Assembly (NCBI GenBank): GCA_937873155.1
Contig: CALMVZ010000013.1
Coordinates: forward strand, 124,001-188,000
DNA: 64,000 bases
Reading direction: 5' to 3'
Source of the DNA: an uncultured Bacteroidota bacterium
Lineage (GTDB): Bacteria > Bacteroidota > Bacteroidia > B-17B0 > Aurantibacillaceae
Position 1 is the stretch's first letter. Each line of letters opens with the position of its first letter. Made by a program: the position numbers and the translations under genes. The notes beneath the pieces are model-generated. The model had not been told where the DNA came from. It saw only the letters and a program-made list of their open reading frames with translations, and did no database searches. Positions 35,027-45,311 of this stretch are shown one piece after another.

Positions 35027-36952
35027 TTAGCGCATGATCAGTAAATGTCCTTTGAATTCGTAAGTTCTGTTACGTAAATCCCGAACATTAACTATCCAGA
35101 CATAAATATCATCAGTACACGTTTGTCCTCCTGTTTTCCCATCCCATGATGCAGTTTGATCGGTTGTTTTAAAAACAGTTGAACCCCACCTGTTGATTAT
35201 TTCAAAACTATAAAAATTTTCCATCCAGCCTGTTCCTTTAGGAATGAATACGTCATTTATTCCATCGCCATCCGGTGAAAACGAATTCGGTGCCCAAAAT
35301 GTAAAGCCTTCAGTTACGCACACATTCATCTCTGTTGTATCTGAACAGGAAGTTCCATTGATCGCGATCAATTGTACAAGGTAGCAACCTGTATCAGGGA
35401 ATCTGTATTCGAGATTCCTGGATGTTGTTTGATAAATCCCATCAACGCTCCAGCTAAAACCGGCAGCGTTCAAAGAAGAGTTTTGAAAAATGCCATTATT
35501 CTCAATCCATGTGATGTATTCATTTCTCTGAACGAAATCTGCAAATGGTTTTTCGTAAGCTGTTATATAACCAGATTTTGTAATGGTGTCTTTACAACCG
35601 GCATTATTTACTACAAATAAAGTAATATCATAAGTTCCTTTTGGATAGCAATGTGTTACAACAGGACTTTGAACATTAGCTGTTGAATCTCCAAACGACC
35701 ATGTAGCAGTTGTGGTTCCTGAAGTTGTATTATTAAATTGAACACAAAAAGGCTCACAGCCGAAAGGATTTGTAGAAGTAAAGTCAGGATTTAGTTCAGG
35801 AGGTTCTGTAATTCTGACTTCTCCTCCTGGAATGGTCCATCCGGTGCATACAATAAAATCCGGAACTATTGTAAGCGAAACTGTTTCTATTCCTTCTACA
35901 GCAGCATCTGAAAGTGGTGTGATGTAAACACTGGTTGTATCAAATCCTGGCAGGAAAGAAATATTCGGCGGGCTAATGGCGTAATCAAAAGGTGAAGTTG
36001 CAGTTCCTGAAATTGTATAATTCAGTGTTCTTGGATAAGGAATAGAATCAAAGCGTTGTAACGTAATTTTTGCGGTGCCGGTTCCTTCTGCTATTGCGTT
36101 GTTAAAAATACAACCACGGTATTGCGGTAAACTATTTACGGTTAAGTAATGCGAATTAAAACTTCCCGCTTCTAAAAATACAGCAGAGTCCCATGTATTA
36201 TCATTTCCTCCGTCAGCAACCGCCATTTTTATATGATAGGTCTGACAAGGAATTACTTTTGCCTTCGCAGTGAATACTTTTGTAAAGCCATCGTATTGGA
36301 TGGTTGTTCCGGGAGGCGTAACGTTATCTACATAAAAATTGGTGTAGCTTAAATTACAATAACTATAACTTGTACTCGGGCCATAAATAGATTGACCCAG
36401 CACGCCGCCATTCACAGAACTGATACTAACTGCTTTATTTGTTCCCGGTATCAAAGCAATGTTTGCCGTACCGGTTATTCCGGGACCACTGATCAAAAAA
36501 GCAAAAACGTCATTATAAGGTGTACATACGCCTTCATAGTATTCTTCAGAGGCGAAAACATATTTGAATTTTATTGTGTCGGAAGAAGGAACAAAATCGA
36601 ATTCAAGTATTGCTGCATCATTTGTCGGTTGCCCGCAAATTGCGGTTAATTGCGGATGGCCGGCCGTTGAATTTATAGCAGTTGCATTAGTTGAATTATT
36701 CGGTCCGACTGCTGTTGTTGCCGCGCCTGTAGATAAAATAACCCCGCTATTTAAACCAATATTCGACGTGCCGGAAAAATAACCAATCGCCCTGTTAGCT
36801 CCTGTGTATTGAATATTAGTAGCCACTACACCCGGCCCTAACAGAACACTGTTCACTAAATTGGTTGGGGTTAAATTTGTACTTACTGAAAGCTGTCCGT
36901 TGCCTGTAAAAAATAAAAGCAAATGAATGAATATGAAAATGCTTTTTTTCAT
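35027..36952 (-). CDS. Choice-of-anchor-L/PKD adhesin with T9SS type B sorting domain
   Basis: A 641-residue secreted protein. After a signal peptide (cleaved near GNGQ), residues about 20-260 resemble choice-of-anchor L domains (GLNSGVILSTG, FEFDFVPSSDTIKFKYVFAS-like patterns, and EEYYEGVCTPYNDVFAFLIS). A Calx-beta-like stretch follows, then a PKD domain (CEPFCVQFNNT, WSFGDSTANVQSPVV), a second immunoglobulin-like domain and a CHU_C/type B C-terminal domain (FWAPNSFSPDGDGINDVF, FEIINRWGSTVF, ending GHLLIMR). It should be surface-exposed, possibly an adhesin. Its ATG follows directly on the stop of the SprB-repeat gene. Confidence 0.9.
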   Translation of the reverse strand: MKKSIFIFIHLLLFFTGNGQLSVSTNLTPTNLVNSVLLGPGVVATNIQYTGANRAIGYFSGTSNIGLNSGVILSTGAATTAVGPNNSTNATAINSTAGHPQLTAICGQPTNDAAILEFDFVPSSDTIKFKYVFASEEYYEGVCTPYNDVFAFLISGPGITGTANIALIPGTNKAVSISSVNGGVLGQSIYGPSTSYSYCNLSYTNFYVDNVTPPGTTIQYDGFTKVFTAKAKVIPCQTYHIKMAVADGGNDNTWDSAVFLEAGSFNSHYLTVNSLPQYRGCIFNNAIAEGTGTAKITLQRFDSIPYPRTLNYTISGTATSPFDYAISPPNISFLPGFDTTSVYITPLSDAAVEGIETVSLTIVPDFIVCTGWTIPGGEVRITEPPELNPDFTSTNPFGCEPFCVQFNNTTSGTTTATWSFGDSTANVQSPVVTHCYPKGTYDITLFVVNNAGCKDTITKSGYITAYEKPFADFVQRNEYITWIENNGIFQNSSLNAAGFSWSVDGIYQTTSRNLEYRFPDTGCYLVQLIAINGTSCSDTTEMNVCVTEGFTFWAPNSFSPDGDGINDVFIPKGTGWMENFYSFEIINRWGSTVFKTTDQTASWDGKTGGQTCTDDIYVWIVNVRDLRNRTYEFKGHLLIMR

Positions 36953-39694
36953 TTATCGCATGATCAAAACATGGCCCCTGTAATCATGTTCCTCATCGTA
37001 TATATCCCTGACAAAAATATGCCATACGTAAATTTCATCGGTAGCCCTGCTGCCGCCGTAGGTTCCGTCCCATCGGCCTGTTGTATCTGTAGTTCTGAAA
37101 ATTAAAGTCCCCCATCGGTTATAAATTTCAAATACAAAATCCTTTTCAACCCAACCTGTTCCTTTCGGATAGAAGTAATCGTTCTTATCATCAAGATCCG
37201 GGGAGAAAGCATTCGGGATCCAGAAATTAAATCCTTCTGTAACACAAATTTCCTTTGTGATCGTATCACGGCAGGTGTTGCCATTTGTCCCCACATTCGA
37301 AGCGATTAATTGAACATTGTAACAAGCTACCTGTGAGAAACTATAACTGAATTCATTCTGAGATGACATCGGAATTCCATCGAGGCTCCAGGAAAAAGAA
37401 GTAGCATTAACCGAAGCGTTTTCAAAAACAGCATCATTAGTATTCAGATCGATCTGGTTTGGATGCTGAACAAAATCAGCTTTTGGTTTTCCGTAAACAG
37501 TAATGATGTTTGGTTTTATCAAAGTGAATTTACATCCATAATTATTCGTGATCATCAACGAAACACTATAAGTGCCGGGGTTGGTATAACAATGGGTTAC
37601 AACCGGACTTTGTACAGGCGGTGAGAAATCACCGAAATTCCACAGTGCAGTTGTAGTTCCTGTAGATGTGTTACTGAACGTTGTACAAAAAGGCTCGCAG
37701 CCTTTAGTAGATGAAACTGTGAAAGAAGGATTCTGTACCTGGAAAACATTAATGCTTACTGTAGAAACTGCAGGCGTACTTCCGCATCCGTCATTTATAG
37801 TTACTGTATAAACAACAGTGCTTGCTAAATTTACACTGAGTGTATTAGTAGTGATGTTTCCGGGCACCCAATTGTACGTGTAAATTCCGTTTCCGCCAAT
37901 TGGATTGATAGAAACAGATGTTGTTACATTCGGACAAACCGTTAAACTGTTAGCGCCGGAATTGATAGTTATCGGAGGATTCACGGTAACTGAATACACT
38001 TTCGGAGCGCCAACACAACCTTTACTGTCAGTTACAGTTAAAGAAAATCCTGTAGTAACAGTTGGTGATACTATCGCAGAACTTCCGGTTAAATTACCCG
38101 GTTGCCAATTATAAGTGTAGCCGGGCGTTCCTCCTGTAACAGTACTTGTTAAAGTTGTGCTTTGACCGTAACATAAAATATTTGTTCCTCCAACACTGTA
38201 ACTCATTGCAGCCGGTTCAGTGATCGTAACCATTGTTTGTGTATAACATCCTAACGCATCTGTAACTTTAACAGTGTATTGACCCGGGCAGAGGGCATTG
38301 ATGCTTGCAAGAGTTGCAGAAGGTATTCCAACCCAACTATAGGTGTATGGCCCTGTTCCTCCTGAAACACTTCCGGTAGCGGCCCCGTTACATACACCGT
38401 TACAATTTGCGTTAGACATAGAAGTAATGGATGCTATCATGTTACTTGTGTTCCCAATAGTAACGGCTCCTGTGATCTTACAATTATTTGCATCGGTGAT
38501 CTGGACAGAATAACTTCCTGTCGGTAATCCTGAAACAACAGAACCGGTTTGAACAGGTGTTGTACTCCAGCTGTAGGTGTACGGACCGTTACCTCCGCTT
38601 GTGCTTACAGTAGCAGAACCATCAGCATTGATACAAAATTCGTCAGTATGAGTGATCGTATAAGTGATGGGAGGAGGTTGATTGATAGAGAATGTTTGTG
38701 TGAATTGACATTGTTTGGCATCCTTTACCAGCAAAGTATAATTTCCAACCCCTAAACCTGAAACGCTGGATGCAAATGCATTTACAGGAAGCCAAGTATA
38801 CGAATAAGCAGGTGTGCCGCCCGTTAGGTTACTGGAAGCCTGTCCATTCGTAAATGTATTACAGGTCGCGTGAACTAAATTTAAAGTATTTTGTATTGGT
38901 GCAGGTTCTGTAATAGTTGTTGTTTGTGTAAGTTTGCAGCCATTCGCATCTGTTACAGTACAGGAATATGTTCCTGCCGTTATATTGTTTATGATGGTAT
39001 TAGTTCCGGAGGTAGGGGCCCACGAATAGGAGTAAGTAGTACTGGTTGTAGGTCCGCCGGCAGCGGTAATTGTTGCATTCGAGAGCCCGCCGTTGCACGC
39101 AATTGTTTTTGTTGAAATACTTGCTGTCAGAGCCGGAGGCTGGTTCACTATTGTTGAGCCTGTGTAAACACATCCCGAATTATCAGTGACCGCTAAACTG
39201 TAAACACCTGCAGCAATATTTGCAATACTTGATGTTGGTGGTGCAGTCGGCGTCCAGGAATATGTGACAGGAAAATTAGGTGATCCTAAAAGTGTTGTGG
39301 ATATCGACCCTGTATTTGCGCCGTTACACTGAACGCTAAAAGTATTGAAAGAAATAGTTACGGCAGCAGTATTATTAACTAATAGCTGAGTGGTACCTAT
39401 ACAACCCAAAGCATCTTTAACTATGATGCTGTAAGAGTTTGGAGATATAACAGCAACTGATGCATTTCCTCCTGTTGGTAACCAGGTATAGGTAAAAGGT
39501 GGAGTTCCGTTAAAACTTTGAACAGTTCCGGTCGCAGTTGAAGAAAGGCAATTTACAGTAGAAGCAGTTGCTAATAAGCTCAATCCTGCACATTGTGATC
39601 TCACAGACATAGAACCCAAACTGAAAAGCAGGATAAAAAGGGCAAAAACCGGATTTTTTTTGCCGGAAAGCGGGTATAATACGCGCGGGTACAT
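36953..39694 (-). CDS. SprB-repeat/PKD adhesin with T9SS type B sorting domain
   Basis: A 913-residue protein. After the signal peptide come about eight SprB-like units of 70-80 residues, each with a GGxxPYTYxW core (TGGTPAYSYTWLP, SGGNGPYTYSWST, SGGTGPYTYSWVG, TGGTPGYTYNWQP) and a closing VxDAxGC strand. A PKD domain (CEPFCTTFSNT, WNFGDF) and a CHU_C domain (FSPDLDDKNDYF, FEIYNRWGTLIF, ending GHVLIMR) complete it. SprB itself is the gliding adhesin of Flavobacterium. The tail of about 240 residues is paralogous to that of the next gene. No gld or spr gene is here, so gliding is not implied. Confidence 0.92.
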   Translation of the reverse strand: MYPRVLYPLSGKKNPVFALFILLFSLGSMSVRSQCAGLSLLATASTVNCLSSTATGTVQSFNGTPPFTYTWLPTGGNASVAVISPNSYSIIVKDALGCIGTTQLLVNNTAAVTISFNTFSVQCNGANTGSISTTLLGSPNFPVTYSWTPTAPPTSSIANIAAGVYSLAVTDNSGCVYTGSTIVNQPPALTASISTKTIACNGGLSNATITAAGGPTTSTTYSYSWAPTSGTNTIINNITAGTYSCTVTDANGCKLTQTTTITEPAPIQNTLNLVHATCNTFTNGQASSNLTGGTPAYSYTWLPVNAFASSVSGLGVGNYTLLVKDAKQCQFTQTFSINQPPPITYTITHTDEFCINADGSATVSTSGGNGPYTYSWSTTPVQTGSVVSGLPTGSYSVQITDANNCKITGAVTIGNTSNMIASITSMSNANCNGVCNGAATGSVSGGTGPYTYSWVGIPSATLASINALCPGQYTVKVTDALGCYTQTMVTITEPAAMSYSVGGTNILCYGQSTTLTSTVTGGTPGYTYNWQPGNLTGSSAIVSPTVTTGFSLTVTDSKGCVGAPKVYSVTVNPPITINSGANSLTVCPNVTTSVSINPIGGNGIYTYNWVPGNITTNTLSVNLASTVVYTVTINDGCGSTPAVSTVSINVFQVQNPSFTVSSTKGCEPFCTTFSNTSTGTTTALWNFGDFSPPVQSPVVTHCYTNPGTYSVSLMITNNYGCKFTLIKPNIITVYGKPKADFVQHPNQIDLNTNDAVFENASVNATSFSWSLDGIPMSSQNEFSYSFSQVACYNVQLIASNVGTNGNTCRDTITKEICVTEGFNFWIPNAFSPDLDDKNDYFYPKGTGWVEKDFVFEIYNRWGTLIFRTTDTTGRWDGTYGGSRATDEIYVWHIFVRDIYDEEHDYRGHVLIMR

Positions 39695-39792
39695 TAACTA
39701 ACACAAATTTAGCAATAAAACACCTGATTTTCACTGCTCTTCAATAAGTGGTTCGGGCTGTTTAATAAGTGGTTGAACTAAAGAAATTAGCC

Positions 39793-41373
39793 CTAAAACT
39801 CACTTTTTGCATGAAATTGAACATCAGGGAATTTTTCCTGTGCCATTTGCAATAACCAGGCTGATTCTGCCAAGAAAACAGGCCTTTCTTCCTTATCATA
39901 TCCTATATGAGCTGAGCGATCCTGCATGAAACTTTCGAGTTTTTTCTTATCAGGGCAACTGATCCAGAGTGCTTTGTAAAGATTGATCTGGTCGAAACTG
40001 GCCGTTGCATTATATTCTGCTTTCAGGCGGTGTTGAATAACCTCAAACTGAAGCGCTCCAACCGTTCCGATCACTTTGCGGCCATCTACTTTTCTGGTGA
40101 ATAACTGGGCAACGCCTTCATCGGTCAACTGCTCTAAACCTTTCTGAAGTTGTTTGGTTTTCATCGGATCCAGGTTTGTAACATAGCGGAATAACTCCGG
40201 CGAAAAACTTGGAATCCCTTTAAAATTAAAATCAGGACCTTCAGTTAAAGTATCTCCAATTTTAAAATTTCCTGCATCATACAAACCGATCACATCACCC
40301 GGATAAGCTTCATCGATCACAGATTTTTGTTGCGCCATAAAAGCGGTTGGATTACTGAAACGTAATTCTTTTTTTCCGCGTACTAAATGGTAGTATTTAT
40401 TTCTTTCAAATACACCTGAACAAATTCTTAAGAAAGCAATTCTGTCTCTGTGTTTAGGATCAAGGTTGGCGTGGATCTTGAAAATGAATCCGCTGAACTT
40501 CGGATCATTTGGTTTTATAGTTCCTGCGTCTGTTTCTCTTTCTTTAGGAGATGGAGCCACTTCAACAAAGCAATCTAATAATTCTTTTATCCCAAAATTA
40601 TTTACAGCACTTCCGAAAAATACCGGGCTGATCTTTCCCGCCAGGTAACTTTCTTTATCAAGCCTGTCATAAACACCACTTAATAACTCAACATCATTAC
40701 GCAACTGTTCTGAAAAATCATTTCCGATACGTTTTTCTATTTCACCTGAATTAAGATCACTGATCTCAATGGTCTCTTCCACTTTTGTTTTACTTTCACC
40801 CTGGAATAAATTCAGCGTTCTCTCATATAAATTGTAAACGCCTTTAAAAGATTTTCCAATACCGATAGGCCAGGTGAGCGGACAAACTTTTATTTTTAAT
40901 TCTTTTTCAATTTCATCAAGAAGATCAAATGGATTTTGTCCTTCACGGTCCATTTTATTTATGAAAACGATCACCGGTGTATTACGCATGCGGCACACTT
41001 CCAAGAGTTTTCTTGTTTGAGGCTCCACACCTTTTACGCAATCGATCACCATGATAACACTGTCTACTGCAGTTAATGTACGGTAAGTATCTTCAGCGAA
41101 ATCTTCGTGGCCGGGCGTATCTAAAATATTTACTTTATAATTCCTGTAATCGAAAGCCATTACGGAAGTTGAAACAGAGATACCCCGCTGCTTTTCAATT
41201 TCCATGAAATCGGAAGTTGTTGACTTTTTGATCTTGTTCGACTTAACGGCGCCGGCGGTTTGAATAGCACCACCGAATAATAATAATTTTTCAGTCAACG
41301 TAGTTTTACCGGCATCGGGATGGGCGATGATGGCGAATGTTCGGCGGCGGTTTATTTCTTCGGTAACTGTCAT
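39793..41373 (-). CDS. prfC: Peptide chain release factor 3
   Basis: A 526-residue translational GTPase. G1 is [13 protein letters not shown], followed by [14 protein letters not shown] (G3), [11 protein letters not shown] (G4) and an RF3-specific C-terminal domain (HRLKAEYNA and the [11 protein letters not shown] stretch). RF3 recycles RF1/RF2 from the ribosome after peptide release. I start at ATG 41373, not at the upstream in-frame start 41421, because this gives the normal RF3 length and the typical beginning [15 protein letters not shown]. Confidence 0.95.
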   Translation of the reverse strand: MTVTEEINRRRTFAIIAHPDAGKTTLTEKLLLFGGAIQTAGAVKSNKIKKSTTSDFMEIEKQRGISVSTSVMAFDYRNYKVNILDTPGHEDFAEDTYRTLTAVDSVIMVIDCVKGVEPQTRKLLEVCRMRNTPVIVFINKMDREGQNPFDLLDEIEKELKIKVCPLTWPIGIGKSFKGVYNLYERTLNLFQGESKTKVEETIEISDLNSGEIEKRIGNDFSEQLRNDVELLSGVYDRLDKESYLAGKISPVFFGSAVNNFGIKELLDCFVEVAPSPKERETDAGTIKPNDPKFSGFIFKIHANLDPKHRDRIAFLRICSGVFERNKYYHLVRGKKELRFSNPTAFMAQQKSVIDEAYPGDVIGLYDAGNFKIGDTLTEGPDFNFKGIPSFSPELFRYVTNLDPMKTKQLQKGLEQLTDEGVAQLFTRKVDGRKVIGTVGALQFEVIQHRLKAEYNATASFDQINLYKALWISCPDKKKLESFMQDRSAHIGYDKEERPVFLAESAWLLQMAQEKFPDVQFHAKSEF

Positions 41374-41496
41374 GAATTTCGTGCCAAAGGCATTCCTTCG
41401 GGAAGCGCCAAAAATAATCAAAAATCGGGTATTTGCAGCAATTTCGGTTTGAATTTCAGAATGAAAATCTCTATTTTTACTTATAATTTAATTAAA

Positions 41497-42267
41497 ATGA
41501 AGAAAATTATCCTGGTAGTTCTGGTATTTGGTATTATGTTCGCTTGTAAGAAGAAAAAGAACGAAGAAGAACCTGAAACACCTCCTGTAACTTCGACACC
41601 AACGAATCCGCCCGCTCCGGTATTACCAATTAATATTCCTGCCGATGCTGATGGCGTATTAATGGCTTCAGAGAGTGAGCATGAATTTGGAAACGGATAT
41701 AAAACACGTGTGGGTAAAGCTAACGCATTCTTTTATACATCTCCCGGAAATTATAATTATGTTGACGCAGGAACTGTTACTTGTAAAGACTCTGTTTTGC
41801 CAAAAGTAAGCGGAACTTATTATTTCGCCGGAACACTAAAGAACGGACAGCCTAATTGCGGTATAAATTTCGCCACAGGTTCTACATGGACTGTATCAGG
41901 AACATCAAGCGTGCCCGCTTTTACTTTTTCAACTGCAACATTTCCTTCTGTTGGTGCCTTAACCAGTTCAACACTAATAAGCAAAAGTTCTCCATATGTT
42001 GCAACTTATACAGGCGCAGCTAATGCAGATTCTGTAGTGATCATGTTAACAGGAGATTCGGTTGCTGTACAAAAGAAAACAGTTCTGGCTTCTTCAGGTT
42101 CTTGTACATGGACAGCGGCGGAAATCAGCGCGGTTAAAAAGAAAGTATCAGGGTTATTCCCCCAACTTCATATTATTTCTTATTCGATCACCGGTAATAC
42201 TGTAACTACAAATAAATACTACATAGTGAATTCAAATACCAGCACGTATAGGATCAATACGTATTAA
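41497..42267 (+). CDS. Putative lipoprotein of unknown function
   Basis: A 256-residue lipoprotein starting at ATG 41497: MKKIILVVLVFGIMFAC with C17 as the lipidated cysteine. A Pro/Thr-rich linker (EEPETPPVTSTPTNPP) leads to a soluble domain with Ser/Thr-rich strands and two CxxC-like spaced cysteines. The longer open frame reaching back over prfC is rejected because it lacks a signal peptide at its own start. Function unknown. Confidence 0.8.
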   Translation: MKKIILVVLVFGIMFACKKKKNEEEPETPPVTSTPTNPPAPVLPINIPADADGVLMASESEHEFGNGYKTRVGKANAFFYTSPGNYNYVDAGTVTCKDSVLPKVSGTYYFAGTLKNGQPNCGINFATGSTWTVSGTSSVPAFTFSTATFPSVGALTSSTLISKSSPYVATYTGAANADSVVIMLTGDSVAVQKKTVLASSGSCTWTAAEISAVKKKVSGLFPQLHIISYSITGNTVTTNKYYIVNSNTSTYRINTY

Positions 42268-42272
42268 ATTAA

Positions 42273-42322
42273 CGGTGTCTTCGACTCACGCAGGGCTCTC
42301 ACACAGCCAGCTCAGCCACCGA
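42273..42322. repeat. Intergenic repeat, family A, copy 1
   Basis: About 50 bases ending CACCG and starting CGGTG, with the core TTCGACTCACGCA and CACACAG. It matches the left arm of the longer repeat at 45182-45302. It sits between convergent genes. Confidence 0.7.
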
Positions 42323-43054
42323 TTACCTTATCTCCTTATAATCGGAGATTTGTTTGATAACGACCGAAGCACAGACCAATCCGAAAACTGCAGGTAAATA
42401 GGAAATAGTTCCGTAAGCTGATTTTTTGAATTTACTTCCATCAGTTTTCATGATGGAATATTTTGCAGGAAGTTCATCTGAGTAAACACATTTCACACCT
42501 TTGTAAATGCCCATGTATTTTAAACGTTTTCTAACGTATTGAGCTAAAGGATCCACATTTGTTTTTGAAATATCAGCAATCTGAACTCTTGTCGGATCCA
42601 TTTTTCCGCCGGCACCCATTGAAGAAATTATTTTCCGGTTATTATAGTAAGCGTGTTGGATCAAATGTAATTTAGGAGAAATACTATCGATCGCGTCAAT
42701 GATGTAAGAATATTTTTTATCTAAAAGCACTTTCATCATTTCCGGTGTTTGGAATTCTTTTATTGTGGTGAGTTTGATATCCGGGTTGATGTCTTTTATT
42801 CTTTGTTCCATCAACAAAGCTTTGCTTAAACCATGTGTAGAGGAAAGTGCTTGTAACTGACGATTACGATTGGTTGGATCAACAAAATCACCGTCGATGA
42901 TCGTCATACTGCCAATACCTGCACGGGCGATCGCTTCAGCTGCGTAAGAGCCAACGCCTCCTAAGCCAACAACCAAAACATCAGCGGCCATTAATTTTTC
43001 TATTCCTTTTTTCCCAACCAATAATTGGGTGCGTTCCATCCAGGCGGTTTCCAT
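42323..43054 (-). CDS. tcdA: tRNA threonylcarbamoyladenosine dehydratase
   Basis: A 243-residue E1-like protein. GLGGVGSYAAEAIARAG near residue 31 is the ATP-binding Rossmann loop; DGDFVDPTNRNRQ, DAIDSISPKL and SSMGAGGKMDPTRV are TcdA/CsdL signatures. TcdA converts t6A37 of tRNAs to the cyclic form ct6A with ATP, improving decoding of ANN codons. It lacks the paired zinc cysteines of ThiF. It lies 1 base after the TatD-like gene. Confidence 0.94.
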   Translation of the reverse strand: METAWMERTQLLVGKKGIEKLMAADVLVVGLGGVGSYAAEAIARAGIGSMTIIDGDFVDPTNRNRQLQALSSTHGLSKALLMEQRIKDINPDIKLTTIKEFQTPEMMKVLLDKKYSYIIDAIDSISPKLHLIQHAYYNNRKIISSMGAGGKMDPTRVQIADISKTNVDPLAQYVRKRLKYMGIYKGVKCVYSDELPAKYSIMKTDGSKFKKSAYGTISYLPAVFGLVCASVVIKQISDYKEIR

Positions 43055-43055
43055 A

Positions 43056-43703
43056 TTATAAAATCTCTTCTTTAAAGATCCGTTGGTAATTATTCTTTAA
43101 CTGTTCTTGTAAAATTAATTCATCAATACCCAATATTTCAGAACATCTTTTGTAAATATCCCTGATGGAAACATCACTGTCATCCGTTTCCAGAAAGAAA
43201 TTTTTCCGCCCGACATGTTTGATCACTTCACTTGCATTCGAATCAGGCTGCATCAATGCTTTTCCAAATGAAATGATGTACCCCTCTTTCAAAAGGTCAT
43301 CCGCAATATTCTTATTGTTATTGAATCCATGAATGATAACAGGAACCGTGTTATTCATTTTTTTCAGACAAACAGTTAATTCATTGAAAGCTTTCACGCA
43401 ATGAATGATCAAAGGTTTCTGAACTTCATTCGCAATTTGAATTTGTTCACAGAATATTTTTTGTTGTAATTCGAAATCAGTGTCCACTAACTTATCCAAT
43501 CCGCATTCTCCGATCGCAATACAACGGCGGTTGCGGCTGATGGTATCCATCTCCTGCAAAATGTCATTTACATCTTTACCGATCTTCCAGGGATGAACAC
43601 CAAAAGAATAAACATTCGGTTTTTTAGCATCGGGTTTATTCAGGCTTACCAATTCCACCTTGGCATCCATCAGTTCTTTATGGGTATGAATGTTAATAAA
43701 CAC
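43056..43703 (-). CDS. TatD-family hydrolase
   Basis: A 215-residue protein, short for the family (about 260). It starts MFINIHTHKE with the metal-binding H6-x-H8; GECGLDKL carries the bridging Glu, and IIHCVKAFNE, HGFNNN and ETDDSD are the later metal sites. TatD proteins are metal-dependent DNases or deacylases. The short N-terminal half is typical for Bacteroidota members. Confidence 0.9.
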   Translation of the reverse strand: MFINIHTHKELMDAKVELVSLNKPDAKKPNVYSFGVHPWKIGKDVNDILQEMDTISRNRRCIAIGECGLDKLVDTDFELQQKIFCEQIQIANEVQKPLIIHCVKAFNELTVCLKKMNNTVPVIIHGFNNNKNIADDLLKEGYIISFGKALMQPDSNASEVIKHVGRKNFFLETDDSDVSIRDIYKRCSEILGIDELILQEQLKNNYQRIFKEEIL

Positions 43704-43766
43704 GTCTAAAATTTATAAACCCTTTGGGTCTACAATATTACAAAAACGGTTAAATTGCCTCTCGAA

Positions 43767-45179
43767 ATGGGGCAAATATCTTATAACAAGCTGACGTCAA
43801 TAACCCTGAATCAACTGGAAACTATTGTTGGTAAGGAGTTTGTAAGCGTGGATAAGGAACAATTCGAGAAGTATGGCAGGGATGAGACCGAAGATCTGGT
43901 GTTTTTTCCTGAAGTAGTAGTAAAGCCGCAGAACGTTGAGCAAGTCTCAAAGATCCTGAAGCATTGCAACGAACAAAAAATTCCTGTAACAACCCGTGGT
44001 GCCGGAACAGGATTAAGTGGTGGTGCTTTACCCATTAAAGGTGGTGTGCTGTTGAGTATGGAGAAGTTCAATAAAATTTTAAATATTGATACAAGAAACT
44101 TGCAAGGGACTGTTGAACCGGGGGTGATCAATTATATTTTTCAGGAAGAAGTAAAGAAGATAGGATTGTTCTATCCTCCCGATCCTGCAAGTTGGGGAAG
44201 TTGTAGCCTGGGCGGAAATATTGCACACAGCAGCGGCGGACCAAAAGCAGTGAAATACGGAACTACACGTGATTATGTTTTGAATTTAGAAGTTGTTTTA
44301 CCGAATGGTGAAATTATCTGGACAGGCGCAAACACATTAAAATATTCTACAGGTTATAACTTAACGCATTTGTTTGTTGGAAGTGAAGGAACACTTGGTG
44401 TTGTAACGAAGATCGTTTTCAAATTAATTCCACTTCCGAAATTTGATCTATTGATGCTGGTTCCATTCAAAAGTGCAGAGAAAGCTTGTGAAGCTGTTGG
44501 AGAAGTTTTTAAAGCAGGAATTATTCCAAGCGCGATGGAATTCATGGAGCGCGATGCGATCAATTGGAGCATCAAATATGCAGGAGAAGTAAATTTTGCA
44601 ATCAAACCTGAATGGGAAGCGTTGTTGTTAGTGGAAGTGGACGGCAACAACATGGATATTTTATATAGTGATTGTGAAGTGATCAGTGGCATTATGCAGC
44701 AACACGAATGTGATGAGATCTTATTTGCTGATACAGCAGATCAAAAAGCTTCGTTGTGGAAAATAAGAAGAAAAGTAGGAGAAGCTGTAAAAAGTAATTC
44801 AGTTTACAAAGAAGAAGACACAGTTGTCATGCGTGCCGAGTTACCAAAATTATTACGGGGCGTGAAAGACATTGGAAAAAGATACGGATTCAGTTCCGTA
44901 TGTTACGGTCACGCCGGTGATGGAAATTTACACGTGAATATTATTAAAGGAGAATTGAGTGATGAAGTCTGGAACAACGCTTTACCAAAAGGCATCACTG
45001 AAATTTTTGAACTCTGTAAATCTTTGGGAGGAACAATTAGTGGTGAACATGGCATTGGATTAGTGCAGCAAAAATACATGCCGATCATTTTCCCTCCACA
45101 TCAACTCCAATTAATGCGCGACATTAAAAAAGTGTTTGATCCAAATTGGATCTTAAATCCGGGAAAGATATTTGAGTGA
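43767..45179 (+). CDS. FAD-binding oxidase, GlcD/D-lactate dehydrogenase type
   Basis: A 470-residue flavoprotein. TTRGAGTGLSGGALP near residue 78 and GNIAHSSGGPKAVKYGTT form the FAD_binding_4 pocket; the C-terminal CYGHAGDGNLHVNI and SGEHGIGLVQQKYMP are conserved in GlcD and D-lactate dehydrogenases. It should oxidise a 2-hydroxyacid such as glycolate or D-lactate. ATG 43767 is preferred over TTG 43755. No glcE or glcF gene lies nearby. Confidence 0.92.
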   Translation: MGQISYNKLTSITLNQLETIVGKEFVSVDKEQFEKYGRDETEDLVFFPEVVVKPQNVEQVSKILKHCNEQKIPVTTRGAGTGLSGGALPIKGGVLLSMEKFNKILNIDTRNLQGTVEPGVINYIFQEEVKKIGLFYPPDPASWGSCSLGGNIAHSSGGPKAVKYGTTRDYVLNLEVVLPNGEIIWTGANTLKYSTGYNLTHLFVGSEGTLGVVTKIVFKLIPLPKFDLLMLVPFKSAEKACEAVGEVFKAGIIPSAMEFMERDAINWSIKYAGEVNFAIKPEWEALLLVEVDGNNMDILYSDCEVISGIMQQHECDEILFADTADQKASLWKIRRKVGEAVKSNSVYKEEDTVVMRAELPKLLRGVKDIGKRYGFSSVCYGHAGDGNLHVNIIKGELSDEVWNNALPKGITEIFELCKSLGGTISGEHGIGLVQQKYMPIIFPPHQLQLMRDIKKVFDPNWILNPGKIFE

Positions 45180-45181
45180 GT

Positions 45182-45302
45182 GCCTTCGACTCGCGCAAAG
45201 CTTGCACACAGGCTACTCAGGCACCGGTTCACTATAATAAATCTAATTTTGAAACGAGGTGGTTGAGCTGCTTGTGCCTGGCTTGTGCGAGTCGAAACCA
45301 CC
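45182..45302. repeat. Intergenic repeat, family A, copy 2 with inverted partner
   Basis: Left part 45182-45227 resembles the repeat at 42273-42322 (shared TTCGACTC, GCACACAG/TCACACAG and TCAGxCACCG). Right part 45258-45302 is its imperfect reverse complement, giving a long hairpin. It lies between convergent genes. Confidence 0.72.
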
Positions 45303-45311
45303 ATTAGAAAA

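Noticed and set aside
41374-41421. Longer start of prfC
   Set aside because: The added 16 residues are not part of RF3, and start 41373 gives the usual length of 526.
41320-41496. N-terminal extension of the lipoprotein gene
   Set aside because: It overlaps the start of prfC on the other strand, and only the internal ATG 41497 gives a lipoprotein signal peptide.
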